Position numbers and translations under genes: made by a program
Shown: one piece after another, positions 9,897 to 20,112 of the stretch
Position numbering within the stretch: the first letter of the stretch is position 1
Layout: the number at the start of each line of letters is the position of its first letter
Origin: Nitrospirota bacterium
GTDB taxonomy: Bacteria > Nitrospirota > Thermodesulfovibrionia > Thermodesulfovibrionales > Magnetobacteriaceae
NCBI GenBank assembly: GCA_015233015.1
Contig: JADFYO010000009.1
Location: 1-64,000 of the forward strand
Direction of reading: 5' to 3'
DNA: 64,000 bases
The notes under the pieces: model-generated
What the model was told of the DNA's origin: nothing
The model's database searches: none
What the model saw: only the letters and a program-made list of their open reading frames with translations

Positions 9897-12605
9897 TCAG
9901 AACGCCTGCCCTATGCTGAAATAAAATCTGCCGGCTCCCTCGTTAGGCCCTCTGTTGAGTTTATATCCATAGTCGAGACGTATCGGGCCAGCAGCGGTCA
10001 TATATCTTACTCCTAAGCCGGTAGTATATTTCAAATCATTCAACGAGTAGTCGCTTATCCTTGACCAAACATCGCCGCTGTCTATAAACGTTACCAGCCC
10101 GAAATTATCTATCACCGAGATGCGCATCTCTGCGTTGCCCATGAGATAGGCATTGCCGCCTGTGGGGTCTCCACTGGTGCCTTTCGGGCCAAGATTGTCC
10201 TGGCTATAGCCTCGTACCGTTGTGCTTCCCCCGAGGAAGAATCTCTCGATAAGGGGCATTTCCAATGTGTTCGCCCATCCCTGTCCTACGCCTCCCCTCA
10301 TAGACAGGGCAAGGATTAAGCCCTTTGATATTCCCTGATAGAAGTTTACGTAGCCGGAGAGTTTTGCGAAGTTCGCCTGAGACAACAGCATCTTACTTGC
10401 CACCTTGAATGTAGTCCCTGCAAGAATACCGCTTGTGGGATTGAAAGGATTGTCCCTGCCGTCGTATATCAGAGAAGGTACGATGCTGATGATTGCCAGT
10501 GTGCCAGTATCTTCGTTTGTCAGGACCGCGTCCGGCTGGACATCCCATGTATTTGTTAACGAAAACTCATATGACAATGTTCCTTTGAGCTTTTCGGTAA
10601 AGTTCTTTGCTATGCCTACGCTTGAAGAGTATTTTTCTGTACGGTAGAGCACAGAACCTGAGTCAATATTGCGCTCTTCCTTCCTTTCGTACAACAGTGT
10701 TGCGTTGAAGGGAAGCACACTGCCAAAAAACCACGGCTCATCATATGTCAGAGACACTCTCCTGTTTTCCTGGCTTAACCTTGCCTTAAAGGCAATCTGG
10801 CGGTCCATACCCTGAAGATTTATGTACTTGACCTCGAAAAACCCCCTTATTCCCTCGTAGTCACCGTAGCCTATGCCGTAGTCAACCGAACCGGCATCCG
10901 CCTCCTTTACCTCGAATACTATATCTTTCACTCCTTCTGCGGTATTTACCGTCGAGATATTTACACTTGTAAAAAGCGAGGTCTTATATAATTCCCTCAT
11001 TTCGTCATAGACTACAGACATATTCAGCGGTTCGCCCCTCGTGTGTTTTAAGACACGCCTGAATACCTCCCACTTTGTCCTCGTGTTTCCCCTTACTATT
11101 GTATCGCCAAAGTAATACCTCATCCCTTCGCTGATATTTAATACGACTGTGATTTCGGGCGTATCGCCCTGCTTTTCGACTTTGATGTCGGCCTCGACAT
11201 AGCCCAGTTGAGTAATATATGTGAGGGCGGTTTGCCGGGCGTTAAATATCTCGCTCTCTACGTATGGCCTGCCAATTTTTATGTCGGCGGCAGAGAGGAT
11301 TTTATCTGCGGCTATCTCCCGGTTCCCAACTACCTTAACCTCTTTTATAATAAGACGGCTGCCTTCGTCGATTTCTATGTTGAGCGTAACCGACCTGTTC
11401 ACTTCGTTTATCTCAGGTTTGTAGGATTTCACAACTGCGGCGGGGTAACCCTCGTTCTGGATGTAGTCGGTAAGGCTCTCCTCATCGTCTTCGTCTGTAT
11501 CGGGATTATAAGGTGAGTCTTTTTTTGACAGTATTGCCCCTGACAGTTGTTCGGAATTCAGTGAAGCGCCTTTAAATACTATATCGGCAATGTTGTACGC
11601 ATCACCCTCAGTTATTGAAAATACCAGATTTATCTCATTTGGCCCATCTTGTTTTTCATATTCTACTTTGACATTGATAAAGCCGTTTTTGTGGTATAAG
11701 GTCTCTATCGAGGCAGAGGCCTCGTCTATTGTGTCTTCGTTTACGCTTCCATATTCGACAAACGGCATTTCCTTTTTCAATGTATCTTCAGAGATTTTAT
11801 CGATACCCTTAAAGGTCAACACGAGCTTCTTTCCAGTGTCGATGTTTATAGTAAGAGTGCCTGTGGTTTCGTCATAGACACCTTCGGAGACAACAGGGTT
11901 GAAATAGAGGAGTTTCTTAATCATCAGATTTTTTGCCTTCTCTATCTGCTCGTCAATCTCATCCTTGTCATAGAGAACGCCTTCCTTTATGTTCAGAAGG
12001 TCTTTCACTTGGGCATCGGGGGTATTAATAACCAGGTGTTTAATTATCGAGGGTTCACCCTCGTCCACCGTCAGGTGGATTATCACCCCTGCGTTTTTTT
12101 TTCCTTTAACAACGTCGGACTTTATTGCGGCATTTGGGAAGCCTTTTTTTGCAAGTGTCTTTTTGAGTTCGGTGACGGCCATTTCGGTGCGTGCCTCCTG
12201 AAAGTCGGCGTCCTCCTTCAAACTGAATATGGCCCTAATCTTTTTGGAACTTAACTCTCCTGTGGCGTCAACCTCAACTGACTCTACAAAAGGACGTTCG
12301 ATTACCTCCATGTTAAGAACGCCGGGGTCAGTGTAAAAAACCCTGATATCATTAAAACAGCCCTTTAAAAAGGCCGTTTTTATCCCCCTGGCTATCAGTT
12401 CGTTGTCAATTGTAGCGCCCTCTTTTATTCCAAACATGTATAGAAACTCTTTCTCGGCGATGCGGCTAAGGCCGGTTACCGTTATCATGGACACCACATC
12501 CTCTGCCGCCGCCCACGATGCCTGAAGGCATAGAATGAGAATCAGCGCGCTTGCGGCGTATCTTATCCTATTTAAATGTAAACCTGAACTTGACATCCGC
12601 GCCAA
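9897..12605 (-). CDS. BamA/TamA-family outer membrane assembly protein (multiple POTRA, Omp85 barrel)
   Basis: Repeated POTRA-like segments and C-terminal RFFLGGSTTVRGYSQDNLGP ... RLDYGYKLN. Confidence 0.9.
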   Translation of the reverse strand: MARMSSSGLHLNRIRYAASALILILCLQASWAAAEDVVSMITVTGLSRIAEKEFLYMFGIKEGATIDNELIARGIKTAFLKGCFNDIRVFYTDPGVLNMEVIERPFVESVEVDATGELSSKKIRAIFSLKEDADFQEARTEMAVTELKKTLAKKGFPNAAIKSDVVKGKKNAGVIIHLTVDEGEPSIIKHLVINTPDAQVKDLLNIKEGVLYDKDEIDEQIEKAKNLMIKKLLYFNPVVSEGVYDETTGTLTINIDTGKKLVLTFKGIDKISEDTLKKEMPFVEYGSVNEDTIDEASASIETLYHKNGFINVKVEYEKQDGPNEINLVFSITEGDAYNIADIVFKGASLNSEQLSGAILSKKDSPYNPDTDEDDEESLTDYIQNEGYPAAVVKSYKPEINEVNRSVTLNIEIDEGSRLIIKEVKVVGNREIAADKILSAADIKIGRPYVESEIFNARQTALTYITQLGYVEADIKVEKQGDTPEITVVLNISEGMRYYFGDTIVRGNTRTKWEVFRRVLKHTRGEPLNMSVVYDEMRELYKTSLFTSVNISTVNTAEGVKDIVFEVKEADAGSVDYGIGYGDYEGIRGFFEVKYINLQGMDRQIAFKARLSQENRRVSLTYDEPWFFGSVLPFNATLLYERKEERNIDSGSVLYRTEKYSSSVGIAKNFTEKLKGTLSYEFSLTNTWDVQPDAVLTNEDTGTLAIISIVPSLIYDGRDNPFNPTSGILAGTTFKVASKMLLSQANFAKLSGYVNFYQGISKGLILALSMRGGVGQGWANTLEMPLIERFFLGGSTTVRGYSQDNLGPKGTSGDPTGGNAYLMGNAEMRISVIDNFGLVTFIDSGDVWSRISDYSLNDLKYTTGLGVRYMTAAGPIRLDYGYKLNRGPNEGAGRFYFSIGQAF

Positions 12606-15600
12606 GGCTCCCTATTTCGTTTCTCTCGCCAACTATCGAGGTAGTTGGGTTAATCTTATATTCGAGCTTTATGATTTCACCTTTGGTCGTGCTGCTGGCC
12701 ATTACCACATTGAGTTTGTTATCGAGGAATTTCTTGGATATTGTGACCTGCGGAGTTACTGTAGATTTTTCCTCGGCTGTTGAGGAGCTGACCTCAAAGC
12801 GGTTAAGGCCGGTGATGGTTTTGATTCTCTCTTCAACAAGGTTCTGATACTTGCTTGTTATGATGCTTGCCGCCGCCGTACTCCCCCCGTCAGGCCCGGC
12901 AAAGAGCTTTAAGATATCCGCTTCTTTTAGTTTCGGCTCGGAGGCCATCGTCAAATTAAACCTCTTTAACTGCCCATCGAGGAACATTCTGATATTATAG
13001 CCTTTCATTGTAGTTTCCGCCATAATGTTCAGGTATGGATTGATGTCGGCAGTGCCTGTGAAGTCGAGGGTTGCATGAGTTATGTCGAATTCCCTGTTCA
13101 TAAAGCGCACCGTTCCCCCCTCCGCCATAACCCTCCCATAAAGAAGGGGCTGTGAGATGGTTCCCCTGAGGATTACGTCTAATTTGAGATTGGTCTCGGC
13201 GATGTTATTATCTATCGAGATATTTTTATCTCCTTTTATGGACAAATTCAGCTGTGTGTCCTTTAATGCGCCGGAGGACTGAGCAGCGCGGCTGCCGAAG
13301 ATCATTTCCTGCCACGAGATACTTTTTGTATATTTGGCCATGTCAACCACTATGGCACCGGAGATGGACTGTTTGGCCATGTCCCCTCTGTATGTAACGC
13401 CGCCGTGGTATTTCAGCTTAAAGGCGTCAGGGTCTGTAAGCGGCATGTCCTTTAATATCCCGTCAAGATAGAACTGCCTGATATGAAAACCATCCAGCGC
13501 AACGGCACCGGAGGCAGAAAAAGTGCCCCCTCCGACCTTTCCGGTCAGACCGCTTACGACCATTTTATTGCTGTCAAAGGTCAGCCTGGCATTTATTTCG
13601 TTGATAAAGTATTTGGCATTTTTAAACCCGACAGAACCATCGATGATGTTGGTTTCACCGCGTATCTGAGGCTTTTTCCAATCTCCGGTGAGCGATACGG
13701 CAATATTGGCGTCGCCGTTGAGGTGGGAGAGCTTATCAGAGACACCCTGAAAGAAATGCAGCTTAGGTGAACCGTCAAGTTTGAGATTATAACTCCTGCC
13801 TACTACTAATCCTCCTGTGACAGAGAATTTAGCCGTGCCGCTTTTCAGGGCAAAAGAGTTAACAGTTATTGCCCTGCCGTCAAGGGACAAGCTGACTGGG
13901 GCTGTGCTGCTAAAAGTGTATTCACCGGCTGAGAGATTAAACAGGGGCATGTTCATGGTGCCGGTAACTGCGTCTCTGGTGCCTGCGAGTGCGGCTTTTC
14001 CCTCTGCGTAGAGTTTTACCTCCTGGGGGAGTTCCTTCATAAAACCAGACGCGAGAAACTCGTAATTGCCTTTTTTCATCGCAATATTGGCCGACCAGGG
14101 CATTGCCTTTGACAAAGACAGTCTGCCCTGCGTGGATACAAGGCCGTCAAACAGACTGCCCGACAGCTCGACATCCCCCTTCCGGATAGCACCGTTTACA
14201 ACCGATGCCCCGATGTTCAGGCCCTTTATATTTAACCCCTTTGCCGCGTTAACTGTAAATGCAAGCGCTGGCGAGTTTAGACTGCCCTCGCCGCTAAAGG
14301 CACACGACATAGCGCCTTCTACGGCATATTCGCTAAACAACGGTGTGTCTTTTGCATTTATAGCGCAGCTTGCCGACTTCACATTGTACGTGAAGGCATT
14401 TATATCATGCCACTGCTTTCCTTTTTTCGAGATTGTCATATCCGCCGATATTGCCGAGCCTCCTTTTGCCACGGTAAGATTTTCCAGCTTTATTATATCG
14501 GCCTCATATGTAAATAAAGACGAAAGCCTCCCAATCTGGTGCTTTGACGCTGTCAGGGCGGGGATATCTAAATTACCGTCAAACTTCAGCCTCTCCGGTG
14601 AACCGGTAATCTTAAACGAGGTATTTATGAGACCTTCTGCCATCTCCGCGGTTGGATGTTTGGTTGCCAGTTCCCTGATTGCAACGTTTTGAGCGTTAAC
14701 GGAAATGGAAAGAACCGGATTGTGAAAGTCAAATATAAATTTCGGGTCGCGCATCACAGCGCTGCCACTATATGTACTGCTGCCGGTAGTTAACGCGGCA
14801 GTGCCGTCTTCAATCACCAGACGTTCTTTGACGTATCTTACCACTGATTTCGAGTGGATAAACCCGATACCAAACATGCTCCCGTTTGATAAATCCACCG
14901 TACCGCTTATCACGGGATTTTTGCCGGTTCCCGTCATGCTGCCATCAAATGTGCCGCCCCCGCGAAGGTCTTCGCTGTATGGCCTTAGCAAATCCGCGGT
15001 ATCTTTTGTCCTGATAAACCCTTTTAAGTTTAACGCGTCTGACTTTGTGTTCAGCGTACCGGCTACTTTGCCCTCAGACAGGGGGGTCTTAATCGTGACC
15101 TCGTGAATTGTTACATTATCGCCGCGCACTGAGACGCTGCCTGTCATTTCATCTATACGCTCTAAAACATTCAAAGCAGAAAGGGGCTTAGTTGCATTAT
15201 CCTGCCGGACGAATTTAAAAGTCGCGTCGGGGCTGAACATCTGCCCTGCCGAGAGCAGGCGGCCTGAGACCTTGCCAAAAGAGACACCCGGGTCGAAGTT
15301 AATAAGTTTAAATACCGGTGGGCTGTCAACGTCCAGAACATCGACCTTCAGACTGAATTCGTTTACTACAGGCATATTCAGCACCGCCTCCGCCGACGTT
15401 ACCCTGCCGTTGTAGAGAGTGGCCTTTCCATCGTGAAATTTGAGTTTATAGTCTTCGTAGAGAATACCGCATGAAAGCGTGTCAACATTTACTCCATAAA
15501 ACCCGCCTTTTGTCATGAATGCCTCGCCTGTTGCCTTCAGGGTTTTTAACGTGCCGGAGATTTTACCCTTAAACTCTGTATCGCCGAATATGGGTTCATT

Positions 15601-16515
15601 CTCTCCAATAAGCTCAAGCAGGGTTTCGACATGGATTTTCCCTCCCACCGAGACATCAAGATTTGGCTCCCTGCCGTCATATCCCAGCACACCGGAGAGT
15701 TTTATATCGCCCTCTCTGGATTCCTTCAGGCCAAGGATTCGCTTCAGGTAGTCCATTTTTATATTGGCCTTTGTGTTAAGTTCTATTTTATTACCCTTAA
15801 TTTCCCCTTTTGCCCTTATTTCGGCGCCGTCGGCCATAAGTGAAAAGAGGCTGATTTGATAGGAATCTCCCTTACGGAGCATCGATGGGGCCATCACCGC
15901 CTTAAACGTGATAGAATTGATGCGCGGCTTATAGTCCGGCTTATGTTTCAGAGCGTTTGAATCAAAATCGATATCGCTTAGTTTTGCCCATATTTCACGG
16001 GTGGTAAGTTGTCCTTTTATCTCAGCCAGGGAGACGGCATAACTGCGTTGTTCGTCTCTGAATTTGACATCGACTTTCTTTACATCGAGGGAGATGACTT
16101 CAATGGCCGCGGCATTCTTTTCAGATTTATCGTCTTTTTTGAGCCTTTTCATCAATTGATCAAGCTGCTTGCTGTCGGCATCCAGATACAGTGTGTCGAT
16201 ATAAAGTTTCTGAATAGTGATTTTCTTAAAAAAAAGTGGAAGTATTCTGAGGTAGGCCGTTGCGGATTTCAGTTTTATTATCTGGGTTGCCGTTTCGTCT
16301 TTAATAGAAAGGCCCCTGATACTGCCTTGCAAGGGGAATACACTTACATGTAGCTCATCTATGCTGACACTGTCTCCAAAAAGTTTATTCAGTTCCACGG
16401 TCAGGGCCTGCTTTGCGTAGCGAGAGCCATAGTAGTGGACGCAGAGTAGTACCCCGCTGACAACGGCCAGTATTAATATAAATTTCAGATATTTTTTCAA
16501 TTCAATGTTTGCCAT
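12568..16515 (-). CDS. TamB-like (DUF490) AsmA/translocation-assembly protein
   Basis: 1315 aa, N-terminal TM, repetitive beta-rich, C-terminal ...KFLDNKLNVVMASSTTKGEIIKLEYKINPTTSIVGERNEIG. Confidence 0.85.
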   Translation of the reverse strand: MANIELKKYLKFILILAVVSGVLLCVHYYGSRYAKQALTVELNKLFGDSVSIDELHVSVFPLQGSIRGLSIKDETATQIIKLKSATAYLRILPLFFKKITIQKLYIDTLYLDADSKQLDQLMKRLKKDDKSEKNAAAIEVISLDVKKVDVKFRDEQRSYAVSLAEIKGQLTTREIWAKLSDIDFDSNALKHKPDYKPRINSITFKAVMAPSMLRKGDSYQISLFSLMADGAEIRAKGEIKGNKIELNTKANIKMDYLKRILGLKESREGDIKLSGVLGYDGREPNLDVSVGGKIHVETLLELIGENEPIFGDTEFKGKISGTLKTLKATGEAFMTKGGFYGVNVDTLSCGILYEDYKLKFHDGKATLYNGRVTSAEAVLNMPVVNEFSLKVDVLDVDSPPVFKLINFDPGVSFGKVSGRLLSAGQMFSPDATFKFVRQDNATKPLSALNVLERIDEMTGSVSVRGDNVTIHEVTIKTPLSEGKVAGTLNTKSDALNLKGFIRTKDTADLLRPYSEDLRGGGTFDGSMTGTGKNPVISGTVDLSNGSMFGIGFIHSKSVVRYVKERLVIEDGTAALTTGSSTYSGSAVMRDPKFIFDFHNPVLSISVNAQNVAIRELATKHPTAEMAEGLINTSFKITGSPERLKFDGNLDIPALTASKHQIGRLSSLFTYEADIIKLENLTVAKGGSAISADMTISKKGKQWHDINAFTYNVKSASCAINAKDTPLFSEYAVEGAMSCAFSGEGSLNSPALAFTVNAAKGLNIKGLNIGASVVNGAIRKGDVELSGSLFDGLVSTQGRLSLSKAMPWSANIAMKKGNYEFLASGFMKELPQEVKLYAEGKAALAGTRDAVTGTMNMPLFNLSAGEYTFSSTAPVSLSLDGRAITVNSFALKSGTAKFSVTGGLVVGRSYNLKLDGSPKLHFFQGVSDKLSHLNGDANIAVSLTGDWKKPQIRGETNIIDGSVGFKNAKYFINEINARLTFDSNKMVVSGLTGKVGGGTFSASGAVALDGFHIRQFYLDGILKDMPLTDPDAFKLKYHGGVTYRGDMAKQSISGAIVVDMAKYTKSISWQEMIFGSRAAQSSGALKDTQLNLSIKGDKNISIDNNIAETNLKLDVILRGTISQPLLYGRVMAEGGTVRFMNREFDITHATLDFTGTADINPYLNIMAETTMKGYNIRMFLDGQLKRFNLTMASEPKLKEADILKLFAGPDGGSTAAASIITSKYQNLVEERIKTITGLNRFEVSSSTAEEKSTVTPQVTISKKFLDNKLNVVMASSTTKGEIIKLEYKINPTTSIVGERNEIGSLGADVKFRFTFK

Positions 16516-19001
16516 AGCTCTGCCATCACATTCATTATGGTATCGAATATAGGTTTCCGGGGTTTCCGGCTGCCGCTTAGTACATAAAAGACATCGTGGG
16601 CCAGGTCAGATTCGGTGTTCACTCTGGCCATGAGTATATTAAGAGAGTGCGACGCGAATATCCTTGTGATGTCATAGAGAAGACCCACCCTGTCCGACGC
16701 CATGACCTCAAATATCGTATATTGAGCATTGGATTCGTTATCCACTTCAAGCATTGGTTTGAATATGCTTTTCCTAACGGGATATTGTCTGATTACCGGC
16801 ACCTTTGTGCCCAGGGCCGCGGCGGTTATCTCTTCTTTCAGCATGTCGTCAAGCCCGTCCCACCACAGGGCGCTTACGTTGGCTATTTCAATCCTGTCGA
16901 TAATAAAGCCTGCATCGCAGCTGCTGAATGTCCTCAATGACACTATGTTAAACATTCTGGAGGACAGCACGCCGACAATGCCGGACAGAAGTCCCTGCCT
17001 GTCATTAGCGACAATAGTTATGCTTAGTGTGTCATCCCTATTTCTCTCCATTGAAAAGGCACATCCCGATTGCTTGAAATCGAGAAAGAGTGAAAATTCC
17101 TTTATCACCTTCTCCGGCGTGCCAGAGGCCAGATAGCGTTTGGGAAGCGTGCCGATGAACTCTGTTATTGCCCTTTTGGCGGCGGCCAGCTCAGCCGGAG
17201 CGAGGGTTTTCCCGTCTAAGTATTTGTCTATATACCGGTCAGTATCTTCTTTAATGCCGCGCATATTATTAAGTGTCCTCTCATAAAGGCCGGCAAGCAG
17301 GCGTTTCTTCCAGCTGGTGAAAAAATCCGGGTTAACTGCTGACATATCCGCATATGTGATAAGAAAAAGGGCGGCCAGAAGGCGCTCATTGCTGACCGAA
17401 TCTGAGAAAGACGCTATTACCTCCGGGTCCTCGATGTCAGAATTGAACGCCGTGCGAGACATAAGAAGGTGGTGCCTGACCAGGTACTCGACCTCGTCCC
17501 TTTCGCCTTTGCTCAGATTGAATCTCTCCATAATGGGTTTAATCACCTTGTAACCCTCGGCTGAGTGCAGGGCGCCCTTTGACTTTCCAAGGTCGTGAAA
17601 CAGGAGCGATAGATAAAGGATGTGTTTTCCATTGAAATCATGATAAGTCCTTCCTAACAGGCTGTCTGTGTCCTTATCGGCAAGTCCCTCCAGTGCCTTG
17701 ATAGTAAACAACGAGTGCTCATCTACCGTATAGACATGATAAAACTCATGAACGACTAATGACCTCAGACCACCAAACTCAGGGATAAATCTGTCCAATA
17801 CGCCGTCGTCATGCATAGCCCTCAGAACGGTGAAAACGCGGCTGCCCTTGAGTATGTCGATAAAGGCGGCTACCGCGCATGGGGATGACCTTGTCTTCCT
17901 GCCGATTATATAGAGGTGTCTCCTGATGAAATCCCTGAGAAATGAGGTAAAATCTTTGCCGGTGTTGCTGCGCATACGATATGCCTCAAGAATAAGACAG
18001 GGTTCTTTTTTCAGGTCAAGGGTGGCGTTTACCATAATCCTGTTCTGCGACAGAGAAAACGTCTCGTTTATTTTGGAAACTGTGAACTTACGCGGTATCC
18101 TTACGTAGGCCGACCCCGCGATGTTTCTTACTCTGGCAGTTATCTCCCTGACGGACTTTGCCTTCAGGTAATAAAAGCGAAGCAATCTCTCAGAGGCGCG
18201 AAAATACTTAGATGAAGAAAGCCCCAGTGCCCTGGCGGCATCGCTTTGCAGCTCAAAGGACAGGACATCGTTTGCCCTGCCGCTGATAATATGGAGGGCA
18301 GTCCGCAGCCTTAATAAAAAATCGTAGGACTTGAGGAGTTTTCTATAGTCTTCATGGGTCAGTATCTTTGACATATCCTCGACGCATTTCAGGTGCAGGG
18401 CGATTTTACATAGCCACAGGGCCTCGTGAATCTCTCTCAGGCCGCCGTCAGACTCCTTTACGTTTGGCTGGAGCATATATACCGATTTGCCGAATTTCGT
18501 AAATCTTTTATGATTTTCCTTAAGTCTCCCGACAAAAAAATCCCTGTGTCCTTTTATGAACACCTCGGGTTCTACCCTTTCGCGGTATCGCTTCAGAATG
18601 GTCTGGCTGCCGGCAAGAAAACGCGCGTCAAGAAGGGATGTCCTTGTTATTACGTCTCTTTTAAGTTCATCTATGCACTCGTCAGTTGTCCGTACGCTGT
18701 GGCTTAAGGGAAGGGAGCGCTCCAGGAGCTTATAGTAAACGGCCTCGACACTGTTGGTATCGCTTCTGTCGTTTATGACAAACATAAGGTCGATGTCCGA
18801 AAAGGGCGCAAGCTCACATCTGCCATAGCCGCCAATGGCAAACACGGCCATATTGTACGTGTCAAATCCCGCTGTAAGAGCAGCCGCAACGACGGCGTCA
18901 ATCTGCTGCGAGTGCCAGCGCACAATGTCGCGTCCGGTAAAACCGTCGGCAAGCAGTCCTGCCATAGTGTTTAACAGGTTGATGTCTGAGGTAGTTTTCA
19001 T
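16497..19001 (-). CDS. glnD: [Protein-PII] uridylyltransferase/removing enzyme
   Basis: FAIGGYGRCELAPFSDIDLMF nucleotidyltransferase, HD region LLFHDLGKSKGALHS, two ACT domains. Confidence 0.92.
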   Translation of the reverse strand: MKTTSDINLLNTMAGLLADGFTGRDIVRWHSQQIDAVVAAALTAGFDTYNMAVFAIGGYGRCELAPFSDIDLMFVINDRSDTNSVEAVYYKLLERSLPLSHSVRTTDECIDELKRDVITRTSLLDARFLAGSQTILKRYRERVEPEVFIKGHRDFFVGRLKENHKRFTKFGKSVYMLQPNVKESDGGLREIHEALWLCKIALHLKCVEDMSKILTHEDYRKLLKSYDFLLRLRTALHIISGRANDVLSFELQSDAARALGLSSSKYFRASERLLRFYYLKAKSVREITARVRNIAGSAYVRIPRKFTVSKINETFSLSQNRIMVNATLDLKKEPCLILEAYRMRSNTGKDFTSFLRDFIRRHLYIIGRKTRSSPCAVAAFIDILKGSRVFTVLRAMHDDGVLDRFIPEFGGLRSLVVHEFYHVYTVDEHSLFTIKALEGLADKDTDSLLGRTYHDFNGKHILYLSLLFHDLGKSKGALHSAEGYKVIKPIMERFNLSKGERDEVEYLVRHHLLMSRTAFNSDIEDPEVIASFSDSVSNERLLAALFLITYADMSAVNPDFFTSWKKRLLAGLYERTLNNMRGIKEDTDRYIDKYLDGKTLAPAELAAAKRAITEFIGTLPKRYLASGTPEKVIKEFSLFLDFKQSGCAFSMERNRDDTLSITIVANDRQGLLSGIVGVLSSRMFNIVSLRTFSSCDAGFIIDRIEIANVSALWWDGLDDMLKEEITAAALGTKVPVIRQYPVRKSIFKPMLEVDNESNAQYTIFEVMASDRVGLLYDITRIFASHSLNILMARVNTESDLAHDVFYVLSGSRKPRKPIFDTIMNVMAELWQTLN

Positions 19002-19112
19002 TGTATAATAATAGTATTTTAGCCATTTATTTTACCACTTTTCGCGTAAACAAACTATGAACCGGAACATGAGCCGAGCGTCTGATGTTCCCTTGTTCAT
19101 CTATAGAATAGA

Positions 19113-19356
19113 ACTTGCTTGACAGGGCAAACGCATTAGAAATTGCCTCCCTTATTTTTGTCATTCCGGCCACATTTTGTCATTCCGGCTTGTCTGGAAT
19201 CTGTCCTTATGCCTCAGAATATGCACAATCATCATAAAACTCCCACTAAAGGGAAGATTCTGGACAAGCCGGAATGACTGAAATGGACAAACCGGAAAGA
19301 TTGCATAGGTATCTTCTGCTTTATTTTTTTAAATGCGTTGCCCCTGACTTGCTTGA
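19113..19356. mobile_element. MITE-like element (19123-19346) with 10-bp target duplication ACTTGCTTGA
   Basis: TIR-like CAGGGCAAACGCATT ... AATGCGTTGCCCCTG; ACTTGCTTGA at 19113-19122 and 19347-19356; second copy at 28672-28897. Confidence 0.88.
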
Positions 19357-19440
19357 TTTAAAGTATGACTTAATGGTTAAATTATGCTGTGGAGTGAGAA
19401 TATCGCCAATCAAATGATGTTTTATAAGGAGGTGACTATC

Positions 19441-19713
19441 ATGAAAAAAATGTTCCTGCTTTTTATTGCGATGACATTTATTTTTGTTTCTTACGTCAGC
19501 GCAGAAGATGCTACACTCAATAAGGCGTCTGTTCAGGGGAAATACAGCAATCTTATTCAACTGATGCCCTGCTCCAAGGACAAAAAGACCTACGGAGAAT
19601 TCAATGACTATGGTAAATGGTCAGGAGGCGCATGGTGTGGTCAGAAAGGTCTGTCTGGTTACTGGGTATATGTTGCTCCTAATTGGTATGTATGGGGTGA
19701 TAAGAACCAGTAA
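19441..19713 (+). CDS. Small secreted protein of unknown function
   Basis: AAGGAGGTG Shine-Dalgarno, signal peptide MKKMFLLFIAMTFIFVSYVSAE, mature ~68 aa Trp/Tyr/Gly-rich with two Cys. Confidence 0.7.
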   Translation: MKKMFLLFIAMTFIFVSYVSAEDATLNKASVQGKYSNLIQLMPCSKDKKTYGEFNDYGKWSGGAWCGQKGLSGYWVYVAPNWYVWGDKNQ

Positions 19714-19811
19714 ACGAGCTGTTTCATTCGCGCTTTAAGCCGTTTCTAAAGAGTTGTCATTTCATTAGGTTCTCCTCCATGGCGCTCTGAAAAGCGGTTG
19801 TTTCTGCATTA

Positions 19812-19852
19812 GGCCTCGGTCTTGCTGGATTCATCCGGCACGACCGGGAGCC
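19812..19852. other. Strong intergenic hairpin
   Basis: CGGTC-TT-GCTGGAT-TC-ATCCGGC-AC-GACCG pairing read directly. Confidence 0.5.
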
Positions 19853-20010
19853 GACATGCCGGGGTATTCTGTTTTCTTGTATTATTCAGTCAAAGTCCCT
19901 TGCCCTGTTAGCTTAACAATCTCAGAACATCTAAGCAGAAATAAAATGATCATAAATAAAATCTATTGACAAACGACAATTCAACAGAGTACCATAGCCA
20001 AGCTGTACCA

Positions 20011-20110
20011 TATAACGACATGCAATGACAAATCATGACAAGTGATGACAGGTAAAGACAACTAATGACAGGTGATAACAGACAATGACAGGTAGTGACA
20101 AATGAGGACA
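20011..20110 (+). repeat. Ten in-phase 10-bp direct repeats, consensus RRTRATGACA
   Basis: tataacgaca/tgcaatgaca/aatcatgaca/agtgatgaca/ggtaaagaca/actaatgaca/ggtgataaca/gacaatgaca/ggtagtgaca/aatgaggaca. Confidence 0.9.
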
Positions 20111-20112
20111 CG

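Noticed and set aside
19714-19965. Known riboswitch class (c-di-GMP, Moco) considered for the GC-rich hairpin region
   Set aside because: Conserved core nucleotides of those classes were not recognisable by eye; left as an unassigned hairpin.
20011-20110. Possible CRISPR-like array
   Set aside because: Period is only 10 bp with a 4-6 bp core; no direct repeat/spacer architecture and no cas genes.
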